Source of the DNA: a virus
Length of the DNA: 35,643 nt
Strand: one strand, 5' to 3'
Virus record (IMG/VR): IMGVR_UViG_3300036790_000073
Coordinates: 1 to 35,643 of that record
The translations under genes and the position numbers were made by a program. The notes beneath the pieces are model-generated. The model did not search any database, was not told the origin of the DNA, and saw nothing but the letters and a program-made list of their open reading frames with translations. Position 1 is the first letter of the stretch. Each line of letters starts with the position of its first letter. Of the stretch, positions 21,812 to 30,476 are shown piece after piece.

Positions 21812-22710
21812 TAAATGCCTTTGTGGTATGTCTGGACGTGCGCGTCCGTTCCCCCTGTGAAGAAGGTCGTTCCACTCCAGCTACCATTGGCCGCCGATTT
21901 GTTAACGGAAATGTTGTTCCCGATGGTGCCAGGCATCAACACAGTGACAGTCACAATACCGGTCGTGGTGCCAGTGGCGACTGCGCTGAAGAGCACCGAC
22001 GTCGCGCTGTTGGCATTGATCGCGGCCGCCAAGTTCTGGGCCGTTGCAAGTGCAGATCCGGCGACCACGAACTGAATAGAAGTTGGGGCGCTGGCCACAC
22101 CAGTGAAAGTCGTGCCGCCTACGGTAACGGTGTCGGCATTCGACAAGTTTGAAGCCGTGATCGTGAAGACGTCGGATGCGGACTTCGGACCAATCGTACC
22201 GCCTCTCATGGCAGATGACGGGGCCAGCGTCACGTTCGATCCAGACTGCGACCATGTGTAATTGCCGCCAGTCCCGTTGTTTAAAGCCGTGACAGTGACA
22301 ACGCCAGTCGTGGTGACGGTGCCTTTAGCATAAGATGCGCGCACGAGAGGGCCAAGCGTCACGTTCGAATTGATGGCGGCCACCAGATTTATGGCGGTCT
22401 GAAGGGCGGTCGTACCGATCTTGAACTGGCTGGCCAAGGTCGGCGTGGTCTTCGCGGTGAGCACGACCGAGTTGATCGTGATGGTGTCGGCGTCGGCCAT
22501 GTTGCCGGTAGCAATAGAGATCGTTCCAGTGCCTTTGGTCGGGCCAGAATTGACCGTGATAACTTCGGAGATGGCACCGATCGCTACCCCTTCGAAATGC
22601 TTTCCAATGTTGCGAAAGACGTTGGCGTACGAAACGTTGCTAAGGTTTCCGAAAAGTTTATCGTCGTACGTTTGTCCGCTGATGCTGAATTTGAACGGGG
22701 TGGTAGCCAT
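21811..22710 (-). CDS. Structural protein with duplicated beta domain, 299 aa
   Basis: ATG at 22710 has GCGGAGAACACACC upstream. Residues ~66-172 and ~184-287 are two copies of one domain: ADADTITINSVVLTA matches NADTVTVGGTTFTG, and TALQTAINLVAAINSN matches ALATAQNLAAAINANS, each followed by GVVTVTALNNGTGGN or GIVTVTVLMPGTIGN. The first 45 residues (TPFKFSISGQTYDDKLFGNL) are separate. It follows the capsid gene and precedes the fibre, so a head-decoration, neck or fibre-base role is likely. Confidence 0.8.
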   Translation of the reverse strand: MATTPFKFSISGQTYDDKLFGNLSNVSYANVFRNIGKHFEGVAIGAISEVITVNSGPTKGTGTISIATGNMADADTITINSVVLTAKTTPTLASQFKIGTTALQTAINLVAAINSNVTLGPLVRASYAKGTVTTTGVVTVTALNNGTGGNYTWSQSGSNVTLAPSSAMRGGTIGPKSASDVFTITASNLSNADTVTVGGTTFTGVASAPTSIQFVVAGSALATAQNLAAAINANSATSVLFSAVATGTTTGIVTVTVLMPGTIGNNISVNKSAANGSWSGTTFFTGGTDAHVQTYHKGI

Positions 22711-22781
22711 GGTGTGTTCTCCGCGGGGCGGTGCATCGATCTGTTATGAAGGCACGATCAAGCCTCTATAAATCCCAACAT

Positions 22782-22808
22782 CGCGGCCCCCGTTTCCAGG
22801 GGCGCGCG
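22782..22808 (-). terminator. GC-rich hairpin after the capsid gene
   Basis: Minus strand: CGCG, one bulged C, GCCCC, loop TGGAAACG, GGGGC, CGCG: nine pairs with one bulge, 17 bp after the capsid stop. There is no U-run behind it, so it is a weak terminator at best. It could equally protect the capsid mRNA 3' end. Confidence 0.45.
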
Positions 22809-22825
22809 GGTTAAGACTGTCTGGC

Positions 22826-24100
22826 TTAGTTCGTGCTTGGAACGATGCCCGTCCACTGAATGCTGTGGCTGGGTGCTTCCAAGTAGAACGCCTGGGAAGT
22901 GAACTCGGTGACCAAGACGCCGGTGAACACGCTGGAAGGCACATAAAGCGCCGGACCCGCGAATCCAGGAAGGTCGAAGGTCACATCCACCGATCCGATA
23001 CGTTTGCAGCGTTCAAGCGGCAAGCCGTACGCGTAGCCCTGTTTCACGAACGGATGCGAAACAAGCTGGATCAGACCCGTCGGACCGTAATACTCCAGCG
23101 CGCGTGCGCCGTTGTCCAATTTGCCCTGTTTGAACGAGCTATCGTACCGGCGGGCCGAAGAAGCTTCGACCACGCAGTTCGTGTAGTTCACGGGGTTGAT
23201 CAAGGTCGAAATGTCTTCGTCCTCAGCACCGCGCGCAGCCGCTAGGCCGACGCCGTCTTCGATCTTACCCAGAGACATGGCCACACCACCGCAAGGGAAT
23301 TGGTTTCCAGACCACACGCTGAAAGACGTGGTCGAGAGACCAAACAAAGTCGCCGGTGTTCCAGGCAAGGACGCGGTGATCCCGTGGACGCCCAGCATCT
23401 GGTTCCCGAAGGAATTGGAGATGTAAAGGTCCAGGAGCGTTCCGTTCAATGCCTGAAGGGTGGTCGTGTCGCCGGTCGTGCCGGTGACAAGAAGCGTTTG
23501 GTTCGGGATGTTCACGGCGGTCAGCGTGTATCCATTGGTTCCCACAAGCGATCCCGCGTTGTAGAAATTGATCAGGCATCCTTCGAAGCCAGACCAAATG
23601 GACGGCGCCCATTCCGCAGTCACGATGGTGACGGTGGAAGTCGTGGTCGACGTGTTGACAATGACCGACGTCTGGCCAAGGCCCTTTTGTCCGTACAAAA
23701 TGTCTGTCTCCAGCTGGCGCTTCATTCCCTTTTCAAGGGCCATGAGCGTGTACTTCGCGGCCGTCATAAAGCTGTTCTTGTTCGAGATCGTGCGTGCGAT
23801 CAAGTCGTTCGCCACGCCGTCTTGAAGGTTGATGTTCGAACCCGTCAAGAACGCATACTGCACCTGGGACGGAACGATGGTCTGGTAATTAGCCAGGCCC
23901 GCGCCGTAGGTGAAGCCGGAAGGAAGCTGCAAGAGGACTGGCTGATTCCACTGCGCGCCTTCGTGCTGATCCTGGGGAACGAAATCGACTTCTTTTTGGA
24001 GGATGCCGGAAACTGGAATTACTTTCTTGTTCACTTCGTCGTCGTAAACTTGCTTTACGAGACCTGCCGCATTGGTGAGTGTTTCGCCGTTGTTGGCCAT
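22826..24100 (-). CDS. Major capsid protein (HK97-fold candidate), 424 aa
   Basis: ATG at 24100 follows CAGGAGAATCTACA. Position after portal and scaffold and length fit a coat protein. The N-terminal arm (MANNGETLTNAAGLVKQVYD) precedes an E-loop-like region (VDFVPQDQHEGAQWNQPVLL). A long helix bears ARTISNKNSFMTAAKYTLMALEKGMKRQLE (two runs about 102-131). A Thr/Val-rich inserted domain covers ~150-230, and the C-terminal beta part is VLVTEFTSQAFYLEAP. The inserted beta domain recalls P22-type coat proteins. No sequence identity was tested. Confidence 0.8.
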   Translation of the reverse strand: MANNGETLTNAAGLVKQVYDDEVNKKVIPVSGILQKEVDFVPQDQHEGAQWNQPVLLQLPSGFTYGAGLANYQTIVPSQVQYAFLTGSNINLQDGVANDLIARTISNKNSFMTAAKYTLMALEKGMKRQLETDILYGQKGLGQTSVIVNTSTTTSTVTIVTAEWAPSIWSGFEGCLINFYNAGSLVGTNGYTLTAVNIPNQTLLVTGTTGDTTTLQALNGTLLDLYISNSFGNQMLGVHGITASLPGTPATLFGLSTTSFSVWSGNQFPCGGVAMSLGKIEDGVGLAAARGAEDEDISTLINPVNYTNCVVEASSARRYDSSFKQGKLDNGARALEYYGPTGLIQLVSHPFVKQGYAYGLPLERCKRIGSVDVTFDLPGFAGPALYVPSSVFTGVLVTEFTSQAFYLEAPSHSIQWTGIVPSTN

Positions 24101-24258
24101 TGTAGATTCTCCTGATGATCGACGTGGTGGGTTTTATGCGTCCGAATTATTTTCCCACTTGCTTCTTGTCGATCTCAGGAATGGTCAACCGGCGACGTTC
24201 CGTTTCGATCTGGCGTCAAGGATGGACTCGTCGTCGTCCTATGTTCGCCGAAATTGTT
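24101..24258 (-). other. Scaffold-capsid gap with possible frameshifted coding remnant
   Basis: 158 bp without an intact gene. On the minus strand one frame reads D-D-D-E-S-I-L-D-A-R, and the next frame continues R-Q-I-E-T-E-R-R-R-L-T-I-P-E-I-D-K-K-Q-V-G-K before a stop. A single missing base near GACGCC would join them. There is no start codon, since TAG lies directly before the first part. It may be a decayed or mis-assembled small gene. The ribosome site of the capsid gene lies at the downstream end. Confidence 0.35.
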
Positions 24259-25323
24259 TTAAATCCCGCCCAGTGATCCGTGCTGTCGTCGCCATTCGCG
24301 TTCCGACATGCCTTCGGTCCCTTTACCTTTTGAAAGGCTTCGTGCGGCTCTGCGAACGGGCGCTTCACCGTTGCCATTGGACGCCGCTTCTAGCTTGGGC
24401 TGCTCATGTTTAGCAATTTTATCAGCATTTTTCAAGGTCTGAATTTGCTCTTTGTTCAGTTTCTTGACGGCATCGTCACCAAATATTTTTCGGAATTGGT
24501 CGCTTGGCAAGAGTCCGTCCACGTACCGCTTGGCATAATGCGTGGCATGCGACATGTCTTCCACCGCGACGGCTTGCACGGCATCTTTGATGGTCCAGGT
24601 CGCACCATTTGATTTCTTTCCGGCGGCCAGGTAGTTCAAGACGCGCGTCAGCGTGAGTTTGTCCTTCGGTAAATGCGTGGCGTTTAATTCCGTGTCGATC
24701 TCGGTCAAAATCTGGCGATAGAGCTGGGTCTGCTTAACCTTCTTCTCGGCGGCTTCCTGTTCTTGTTTCACGCGTTCCTGCGCTTGCTTGTGCGTCTCGT
24801 TCTCGGCGCGAAGCCGTTCCAATTCGCGATCCTTCGGGTCTTTTGCTTCGTCGTCGATCAGCTTGCGCGTCATAGCGATGACCATTTGATCGGCTTTTTC
24901 TTTCCCGTAACGCCTGACCAAAAGCCCGTGCAAATCTGAATCCATGTTCTCGATCAAATTGGTGGAAAGCTTTTCTAGCTCGGCGGCCTTTTTCATGGCG
25001 GCTTCAGCGCCTTTGGCTTTCTGGGCCAGGGCAATGATTTCAGACTGGGTCGCTTTATATTCCTTCCCGTTCACCTTTAGGGTGAATGTCGGGTCGCCTT
25101 CGGCATTGGCTTCGCCGGTCGGCTCGACATCCGTGATTTCTGTCTTGGTGCCAGCGGTTCCAGCAGCGGCGGCGTCCACCTTCTTGGTATCGGCGACGGG
25201 TGCGACGGCTTTAGCGGCTGGCTTTGGTGCAGCGGCGGGTTTAACTGGCGGCGGTGCGACGGCGACTCCTGCGGCGGGTGCGGCTTCGGTGATGTTTGAC
25301 GGGGCGTTGTTATTGATCTGCAT
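24259..25323 (-). CDS. Scaffolding protein candidate, 354 aa
   Basis: ATG at 25323 has TAGGAGATTT upstream, 7 bp after the portal stop. An Ala/Pro/Lys-rich flexible start (VAPPPVKPAAAPKPAAKAVA) is followed by TFTLKVNGKEYKATQSEIIA (about 78-97), a motif common in podovirus scaffolds. A long coiled coil (~100-210) comes next, and the C-terminus is basic (RRAARSLSKGKG; SEREWRRQHG), matching the coat-binding end of scaffolds. Placed between portal and capsid genes, as expected. Confidence 0.8.
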   Translation of the reverse strand: MQINNNAPSNITEAAPAAGVAVAPPPVKPAAAPKPAAKAVAPVADTKKVDAAAAGTAGTKTEITDVEPTGEANAEGDPTFTLKVNGKEYKATQSEIIALAQKAKGAEAAMKKAAELEKLSTNLIENMDSDLHGLLVRRYGKEKADQMVIAMTRKLIDDEAKDPKDRELERLRAENETHKQAQERVKQEQEAAEKKVKQTQLYRQILTEIDTELNATHLPKDKLTLTRVLNYLAAGKKSNGATWTIKDAVQAVAVEDMSHATHYAKRYVDGLLPSDQFRKIFGDDAVKKLNKEQIQTLKNADKIAKHEQPKLEAASNGNGEAPVRRAARSLSKGKGTEGMSEREWRRQHGSLGGI

Positions 25324-25330
25324 AAATCTC

Positions 25331-27445
25331 CTAGTGCTGGGCCATTGGCACGCCGCCGGCCGGTAGTGGGGATGTGGGCATCGCTACTTTTTGTCCGCCG
25401 TTCATTCCTGCGGCTGCGCCTTGCGGTGCCATGCCTGGCTTAGGCATCGGCTTCGGTCCCGCCTGTGGGCTAGGGCCCGTCGGCTGGGACGGCTTGCCAC
25501 CAGGCGGAGCTGGCGATTGTGCACCACCCGCAATGTTCGGGATGTTCAGGAGCGCGCAAAGCTCTGGGTCTTCGGCGCTTAACTGCTTCCACTGCGTGAT
25601 GTGCTCCTGGATGTGTTCTAAGGCGTTGGCTACGATCTGATCGTTCAGGCTTCCTGGATCGTCGGTGTTTACCAGTTCGGGATTGGACAAAATCACCATG
25701 TGCTCTTTGATGAATAGTGGGTGGTTCTGGGTCTTGATCACTTTGCATTTCTTCCCCTGGGAAAGCAGTTCGTTCTCTTTGTAAATGCTCATCATTTCGG
25801 CGTGCGGACCCTGCGTCATGACCTTCAGGTTTCCAGTCTGGAGCACTTCGCCAAGGTCTTGCGGGCTCGTAATGAATCCGAAATCTTTGTAGAGGTTCGC
25901 CATTTCCATTTTGCCTTCTGGCGTCTGGAGCAATGGATTTCCCACGTTGATCGTCACGCGGTCAATTTGGTCGATGTCCTTGTTCGAAAATTCCTTCAGG
26001 TAGGCTTTTTCCATGTTGCCGGCAATCAGGCCAAGCCGCGGGATGGACGCATTGTCCTGAAGCAGTTCAAGCGTGGCCGATCCTAGCTGTTCAGCGAATT
26101 GGATGTAGGCCGACTTCACCAAGCTATTGAAGAGGATCGACTGCGTCGCGCGCAGAGCCAAGGCCGATCCCGATTGGACCGTCTCATCGTTCACGCCTTT
26201 GACAGTCGAATTCAAGCCGGCCAGCTGATGGTGGATGTTGATCAGCCAGTCCAAGAACGAATAGGCTTCCTTCGGCGTGGCCAAGAGCACAAGCGCTTTT
26301 GGTTCTCCGGCGCCGCCAGGCAATGGCTTGTACTTCAGGAAGTTCAGGCCGCCGGCAATGTCCGACGGTGACAAGTCGCACCCTTCCGGCATCAGAATGT
26401 TGATCGTGGCGAACGTGCTGATGTTCGTACAGATGGCGTTCACGACCACGTCGATCATGCGCTGGATCGACAAGCAATCGGCGAACGTGGTGTAACCAAA
26501 ATTGGTGGATCGCGTGTCTGAAACCATCATGGAGATCAGCGGCAATTTGCCTTTCTTGCTCGGTAACTTGTCGTCTTCCAGCACGATGTTCGACTGGATG
26601 TAGACGATCCATCGGCCAAATGGCAAGCTGGGGGTCGGCTTGTGCATGAAGTAATTGACGGTGATGTAATCGGATTTATCGGTCGACGCGTAGGTGATGC
26701 CGGATTCTTGGCGACTGGAGATTTCAAGCGATTCGTTCGAAATCATGGGGGCATAACTTGGATACTTTTTACAAAGATCATATTTGTTACGGTTCACTTT
26801 GCACAAAAACCATTGGTTTTTATCGAACTCGGTCACAAAACAATCTCGCACCACACAATTCGGAAGAACGGCGATATACTCCACGTCCCCCGTTTTCACT
26901 AGCTCTTTCGTGTCCGCATCCGCCGTCACATTATCCCCAGCAAATTCGTCCCATAACGCTAACACGTGAGCTTCGCCAAAGCCAAGAAGATCGCGCACGC
27001 CTTGCTTATCAACGTTATCGACGTGCTTGTGCTTTTGGTAGTACTCCAGGAGACCTTTCGAAAGTGTGCACTGAGCCTGGGATTTAAAATCGGTGTTCTG
27101 CGCGGCCGGTTCCCAGTCCAGGCGTTCGTTTGTGGTCATGGACACCACGTAGTCCATGTCGTTTCGATAGACGTTTACGGGTACGTTAAGAAGCTCGCCC
27201 TCAATACCGTAACGACTAATGCCGCCCATGATAAAAAGTCCATTGTTCAGCTGTTGGAAGGAATTGCGCCAGAAATAAAGCCGGCCGGTCGACGTGATGT
27301 ACTTAACAAACTGCTCTTGCTTGTCCCCTAAATCATTGATGCACTCTTCGGCACTCTTGCATGCAAAATACTTTTCAGCGACGACGTCATTGGCTTTCGC
27401 CTGGACTGCTGGGATCGTGTCGACGTCCTGGCTGATGGCTACCAT
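25331..27445 (-). CDS. Portal protein, 704 aa
   Basis: The ATG directly follows the TAA of the zinc-ribbon gene. Length is close to P22-type portals (~725 aa). It is helical/mixed with YFWRNSFQQLNNGLFIMGGI early, MTTNERLDWEPAAQNTDFKS (stem side), a central DTRSTNFGYTTFADCLSIQR and MIDVVVNAICTNISTFATIN, and a long helical wing before a C-terminal Pro/Gly/Gln/Met-rich tail (about 630-704). It would form the dodecameric DNA channel to which terminase and adaptor bind. The order terminase-portal-scaffold-capsid supports this. Confidence 0.85.
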   Translation of the reverse strand: MVAISQDVDTIPAVQAKANDVVAEKYFACKSAEECINDLGDKQEQFVKYITSTGRLYFWRNSFQQLNNGLFIMGGISRYGIEGELLNVPVNVYRNDMDYVVSMTTNERLDWEPAAQNTDFKSQAQCTLSKGLLEYYQKHKHVDNVDKQGVRDLLGFGEAHVLALWDEFAGDNVTADADTKELVKTGDVEYIAVLPNCVVRDCFVTEFDKNQWFLCKVNRNKYDLCKKYPSYAPMISNESLEISSRQESGITYASTDKSDYITVNYFMHKPTPSLPFGRWIVYIQSNIVLEDDKLPSKKGKLPLISMMVSDTRSTNFGYTTFADCLSIQRMIDVVVNAICTNISTFATINILMPEGCDLSPSDIAGGLNFLKYKPLPGGAGEPKALVLLATPKEAYSFLDWLINIHHQLAGLNSTVKGVNDETVQSGSALALRATQSILFNSLVKSAYIQFAEQLGSATLELLQDNASIPRLGLIAGNMEKAYLKEFSNKDIDQIDRVTINVGNPLLQTPEGKMEMANLYKDFGFITSPQDLGEVLQTGNLKVMTQGPHAEMMSIYKENELLSQGKKCKVIKTQNHPLFIKEHMVILSNPELVNTDDPGSLNDQIVANALEHIQEHITQWKQLSAEDPELCALLNIPNIAGGAQSPAPPGGKPSQPTGPSPQAGPKPMPKPGMAPQGAAAGMNGGQKVAMPTSPLPAGGVPMAQH

Positions 27446-27613
27446 TTATTCCCTCACCATAGCGTGCCATCCCTGATCGCACCCGCAGTAATGACAAACC
27501 TTCTTAACATCTTTGAACATAATCGGTGTTCCGAATTGAAATTGATGAGTGTCTGGCGTGCCGCAGTTTACGCATCGAAACCATCGCGTATAGTCTGGCT
27601 TTTGATCGGGCAT
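27446..27613 (-). CDS. Zinc-ribbon protein, 55 aa
   Basis: The ATG at 27613 overlaps the terminase stop (TAATG), and its TAA is followed at once by the portal ATG. Cys14-x2-Cys17 (CVNCG) and Cys40-x2-Cys43 (CHYCGC) are the two knuckles of a zinc ribbon. The tight coupling between terminase and portal makes it convincing despite its size. It may assist packaging; function unknown. Confidence 0.8.
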   Translation of the reverse strand: MPDQKPDYTRWFRCVNCGTPDTHQFQFGTPIMFKDVKKVCHYCGCDQGWHAMVRE

Positions 27614-29115
27614 TAAAGTTTCACCGCCCCATGTATAGCAGGTCTCATCTTTTTACGCAACTTATCGGCGTAACTGAATGCGGCTTTGTTCGGGTCTTGC
27701 GGCAATCGGTTCATCACCCAAGGCGGGATCACTTCGGTGCCAGGCAGTGTGGGGATTTGGAAAGTGTTCGGGATCGGGTTTGATTCCACGAGGTTTCGGA
27801 CCAAGTAGATAAGGGCTGCAATCGCGTCACCGTGTCCATAGGTCTTGCTCCGTGCGAACTCTTTCTTCAGATGGTCTTTCCAAACGCAGTTATAAAGTGA
27901 GCCAATCAGGAACGGGCAATCCTCTGAAATCACAATGCGAACGCCTTCCATGTACACGTTCACTTTGTTGGCCATCTCGACAAGCCGGCCTTTGTCCGTC
28001 GGGTAAAAAGAAATCTTGTGGGACTCTAGCAAGTCCATGGCCAGCTGGCCGCCGTTGGTATCGCACACACGCAGATACACTTTGCCGGAAATCTTACGAT
28101 CCGTTTCTATCTTTGTCAAATCATCACCGAAGCGTTTTGTCGTCTCACCTTTTGGCGCGACGCGTTCAAAGACCAAGTAAAGCGTGGCGTCCATGTAGGA
28201 ATAGAAGCCGCACAAAAGAACCTGTTTGTCGACGGTGCCCAAGTCCAATCCCTGAAACCATCGATAAAATTGATGCTCCGGCTTCTTGATGATTTCTTGC
28301 AGTGCCGGAACCGTGATGGTGTTTTTCACCTTATCGAATCCTGGAATGATCTTCAGCGATGTGTCGACCAAGCCGCGTTCGGCTAGGTACTCAATGCGCC
28401 ACGTCATGGACTTGGCGCCGCCGGCTTCGCGCATAAACGTTTCGATGATGTCGGGCGGGTAGTCGCATTCGTAAATGGACGAATGGAAGTAATAGCCGTC
28501 AAGCTCGGCCCTTTGGTAGTAGTCTTCCAGCGGATGGTCAGTGGTGGGCGGCGGCGTGCTTTGCGCTTTCAGGAATCCTAACAGCGGGTTTTCCTTGGCG
28601 GCTTTACCGCATGCCGGCATCATGACGTTGTCGATTAAGTCTTGAAGGTTGTCGACGCCGCGGGCTTCATCGATCAGTGCTAGTCCGCAAGTTCCTCCAC
28701 GGAGATCGTCATAACTCTGGTGATTCGATCCACGGACCAATAGACGTGAACCTGTTTCGGGAAATCGGAAAATGTTATCGGAAGCTGAATACGTGTACAG
28801 AAAATCCGACGGGGCTTTGCGAAGAATCTTTTTACGAATCGGCTCCAAATAGTCATCTAGCTTTTTCTCGACGGGCGCAATGAAGTATATGTCGGTCGTG
28901 AACTGCTGGGCGAACTCCACACCATCCAGGAATAAATCATAAGACTTTCCCCATCCACGATTGCAACACCCAAAGAATTTGCGGCTGATCGCTTTGGATT
29001 TGAGCCATGCCACACGTAACCGTTTCTGATGGGCTCGGCGTAGGTAAGAAAGCTGGCCCTTCTTCCAAGCTTCGCTACTCGCGCGCTGGGACTGACTCGG
29101 CGATAGCAGCGTCAC
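27613..29115 (-). CDS. terL: Terminase large subunit, 500 aa
   Basis: The start is GTG at 29115, overlapping the small-terminase candidate by 41 bp; its ribosome site is weak. The ATPase part has Walker A RGWGKS (53-58) and Walker B GLALIDE (144-150, catalytic Glu150). The nuclease part has Asp291 (GLDLG), Asp352 (VCDTNGG) and Asp430 (GHGDAIAAL), the three acidic positions of the RNase H-like domain. It is the motor that cuts and packages DNA into the prohead through the portal. Headful versus cohesive-end packaging cannot be decided from this sequence. Confidence 0.92.
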   Translation of the reverse strand: MTLLSPSQSQRASSEAWKKGQLSYLRRAHQKRLRVAWLKSKAISRKFFGCCNRGWGKSYDLFLDGVEFAQQFTTDIYFIAPVEKKLDDYLEPIRKKILRKAPSDFLYTYSASDNIFRFPETGSRLLVRGSNHQSYDDLRGGTCGLALIDEARGVDNLQDLIDNVMMPACGKAAKENPLLGFLKAQSTPPPTTDHPLEDYYQRAELDGYYFHSSIYECDYPPDIIETFMREAGGAKSMTWRIEYLAERGLVDTSLKIIPGFDKVKNTITVPALQEIIKKPEHQFYRWFQGLDLGTVDKQVLLCGFYSYMDATLYLVFERVAPKGETTKRFGDDLTKIETDRKISGKVYLRVCDTNGGQLAMDLLESHKISFYPTDKGRLVEMANKVNVYMEGVRIVISEDCPFLIGSLYNCVWKDHLKKEFARSKTYGHGDAIAALIYLVRNLVESNPIPNTFQIPTLPGTEVIPPWVMNRLPQDPNKAAFSYADKLRKKMRPAIHGAVKL

Positions 29116-29374
29116 GTTCTAAAGCTTTGATCAGGATTTGTGATTCGAGTGCGTTCGATAGGGAATCTCCAGGTGTGGCCGGAAGTGCTGGGACTTTCTG
29201 CATGATCAGTTCGGTTGCCCAGGTGATGATCTTAACGCGCGTCGGCGGGTCTTTTTCGATCTCTACTTCTTTGTGAGCAAGGCCAAGCCAGTGCGAAGCG
29301 TCGAGGTAGTTTTTATTCTTCGATCCCTCGACCCGTCCCTTTGGATTCCCGCTCTGGCCTTTCTTAAATGGCAT
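29075..29374 (-). CDS. DUF5681-domain protein, putative small terminase subunit
   Basis: 99 aa. The ATG at 29374 has AGGAAATCTACA upstream; a longer frame to 29428 lacks this. It begins MPFKKGQSGNPKGRVEGSKN, the 'F-x-x-G-x-S-G-N-P-x-G-R' signature of DUF5681, which occurs upstream of many terminase genes. A helical remainder (TRVKIITWATELIMQKVPAL) follows. Position directly before the large subunit supports DNA recognition in packaging. Confidence 0.75.
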   Translation of the reverse strand: MPFKKGQSGNPKGRVEGSKNKNYLDASHWLGLAHKEVEIEKDPPTRVKIITWATELIMQKVPALPATPGDSLSNALESQILIKALERDAAIAESVPARE

Positions 29375-29402
29375 TGTAGATTTCCTGTTGTTTGCAATGA
29401 GC

Positions 29403-29807
29403 TTACATCGCAAACGCTGATTTGGCAACGGCTGGCTTGGTCGGATCGATCTTGCGAGTCATGCCGACGTATAGTTCCAGCTTTTCCAAACGCGTCTTGA
29501 TCTCTGGCGATTCCTTCGTCTCCATGATTCCACCCACGACATGTTCGATGGCCTGGATTTGTTGGCTCATTTCCCCGTTGGATTCTCTCAGGTTGTGAAT
29601 GTCGGTCGCCAATTTCGATTCGACCGCTTCGAGCTTAAAAATCGTTTCACCCCTGGCGGTCGTGGCTACTTTGGCGATCAGTTCCGCCAGATAATCCATG
29701 CGCTTGTCCTGCTTCATGGCAACGGCCAGCACGTCTTCTTCGGTCGCCTTGACCTTCCATTTGTTGTCGATCCACTTCCCGATGCGCGTGATCAGTCCGT
29801 CGGTCAT
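29403..29807 (-). CDS. Coiled-coil protein, 134 aa
   Basis: The ATG at 29807 overlaps the upstream stop by 4 bp. A basic N-terminus (ITRIGKWIDNKWKVKATEED) is followed by a predicted long coiled coil (LEAVESKLATDIHNLRESNG; QQIQAIEHVVGGIMETKE). No hydrophobic membrane span. Located before the small-terminase candidate. Family not recognised. Confidence 0.7.
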   Translation of the reverse strand: MTDGLITRIGKWIDNKWKVKATEEDVLAVAMKQDKRMDYLAELIAKVATTARGETIFKLEAVESKLATDIHNLRESNGEMSQQIQAIEHVVGGIMETKESPEIKTRLEKLELYVGMTRKIDPTKPAVAKSAFAM

Positions 29808-30112
29808 TTTGGTTTCCTTTCCGTCATCTTGTGCGGGAACGCCAAGCGCATCAACTCAGGTTCGATGGCTGCCACAGCTGAAATGAAACTCGTGTTAGAC
29901 GGTCTGAGCTGTACCCAGGTCCCATATTCCAGTACCCAGGCCATCCAACCGCTTGATCCACGCCCTGTGATCTTAAAGTGCCATTCGTTGCCTGGAGGCG
30001 GTCCCCAGCGCATTGGCTCCGGTTCTGGAATCACCCGGCTAAGAGTATCGCTTTCCTGCTTTGGGACTTGTCCACCTTTCTGTAAGCGGGTTTTCGAAAC
30101 GGTCTTTGGCAT
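29804..30112 (-). CDS. Hypothetical protein, 102 aa
   Basis: ATG at 30112 has GGGAGCAGACTAACC upstream and overlaps the KTSC gene's end by 74 bp. A basic start (MPKTVSKTRLQKGG) precedes a compact body with MRWGPPPGNEWHFKITGRG and WMAWVLEYGTWVQLRPSN. Trp-rich strands suggest a small beta domain. Function unknown. Confidence 0.65.
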   Translation of the reverse strand: MPKTVSKTRLQKGGQVPKQESDTLSRVIPEPEPMRWGPPPGNEWHFKITGRGSSGWMAWVLEYGTWVQLRPSNTSFISAVAAIEPELMRLAFPHKMTERKPK

Positions 30113-30476
30113 GGTTAGTCTGCTCCCTCGGAAAATTCTCCAGTTTCGGAGTTTTGATTATGTGCGTGGTCGGGTGTTGGCCCTTGATGTTCTTCGAGTA
30201 ATAGCTTCCCTTCGACGGGTGCAGCTGCATCTCGGTGAATTGGTTCGGGTACACCTGGGCGTGTTGCCAGCTTGAACCCGTCTTGGTCGTAATAGTCATT
30301 CGCAGAGAAGAAGAGTCGTAGCTTACGGACTGGAGCCAAGACGAATCGGGCAAAGGCAGATGCGTGGTCGAAGCTGGGGTGTTCTTGATCCATTCGATTT
30401 GCGGTGGCTTGATAACTCCGTCGTCCTGAAAGGACGTTGCGGGCTGATTCGGATTTGTTGGCACGTTTCCTGGCAT
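30039..30476 (-). CDS. KTSC-domain protein, 145 aa
   Basis: ATG at 30476 has AGGAACAGGAAG upstream. Residues 44-101 (DSSWLQSVSYDSSSLRMTIT ... SYYSKNIKGQ) match the KTSC domain: a 'S-x-x-I-x-x-V-x-Y-D' start, 'L-x-I-x-x-x-x-G', 'Y-x-x-V/V-Y-P', then 'S-K-G-x-Y-(Y/F)-x-x-x-I-K'. The first ~43 and last ~40 residues look disordered. KTSC proteins occur in phages and may bind nucleic acid or act in lysine-tRNA synthetase tails; the role here is not known. Its frame runs inside the upstream 193-codon frame. Confidence 0.75.
   Translation of the reverse strand: MPGNVPTNPNQPATSFQDDGVIKPPQIEWIKNTPASTTHLPLPDSSWLQSVSYDSSSLRMTITTKTGSSWQHAQVYPNQFTEMQLHPSKGSYYSKNIKGQHPTTHIIKTPKLENFPREQTNHAKDRFENPLTERWTSPKAGKRYS

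Noticed and set aside
23300-24115. 271-codon plus-strand frame opposite the capsid gene
   Set aside because: Arg/Gly/Val-rich antisense shadow with no ribosome site; the capsid gene is well supported.
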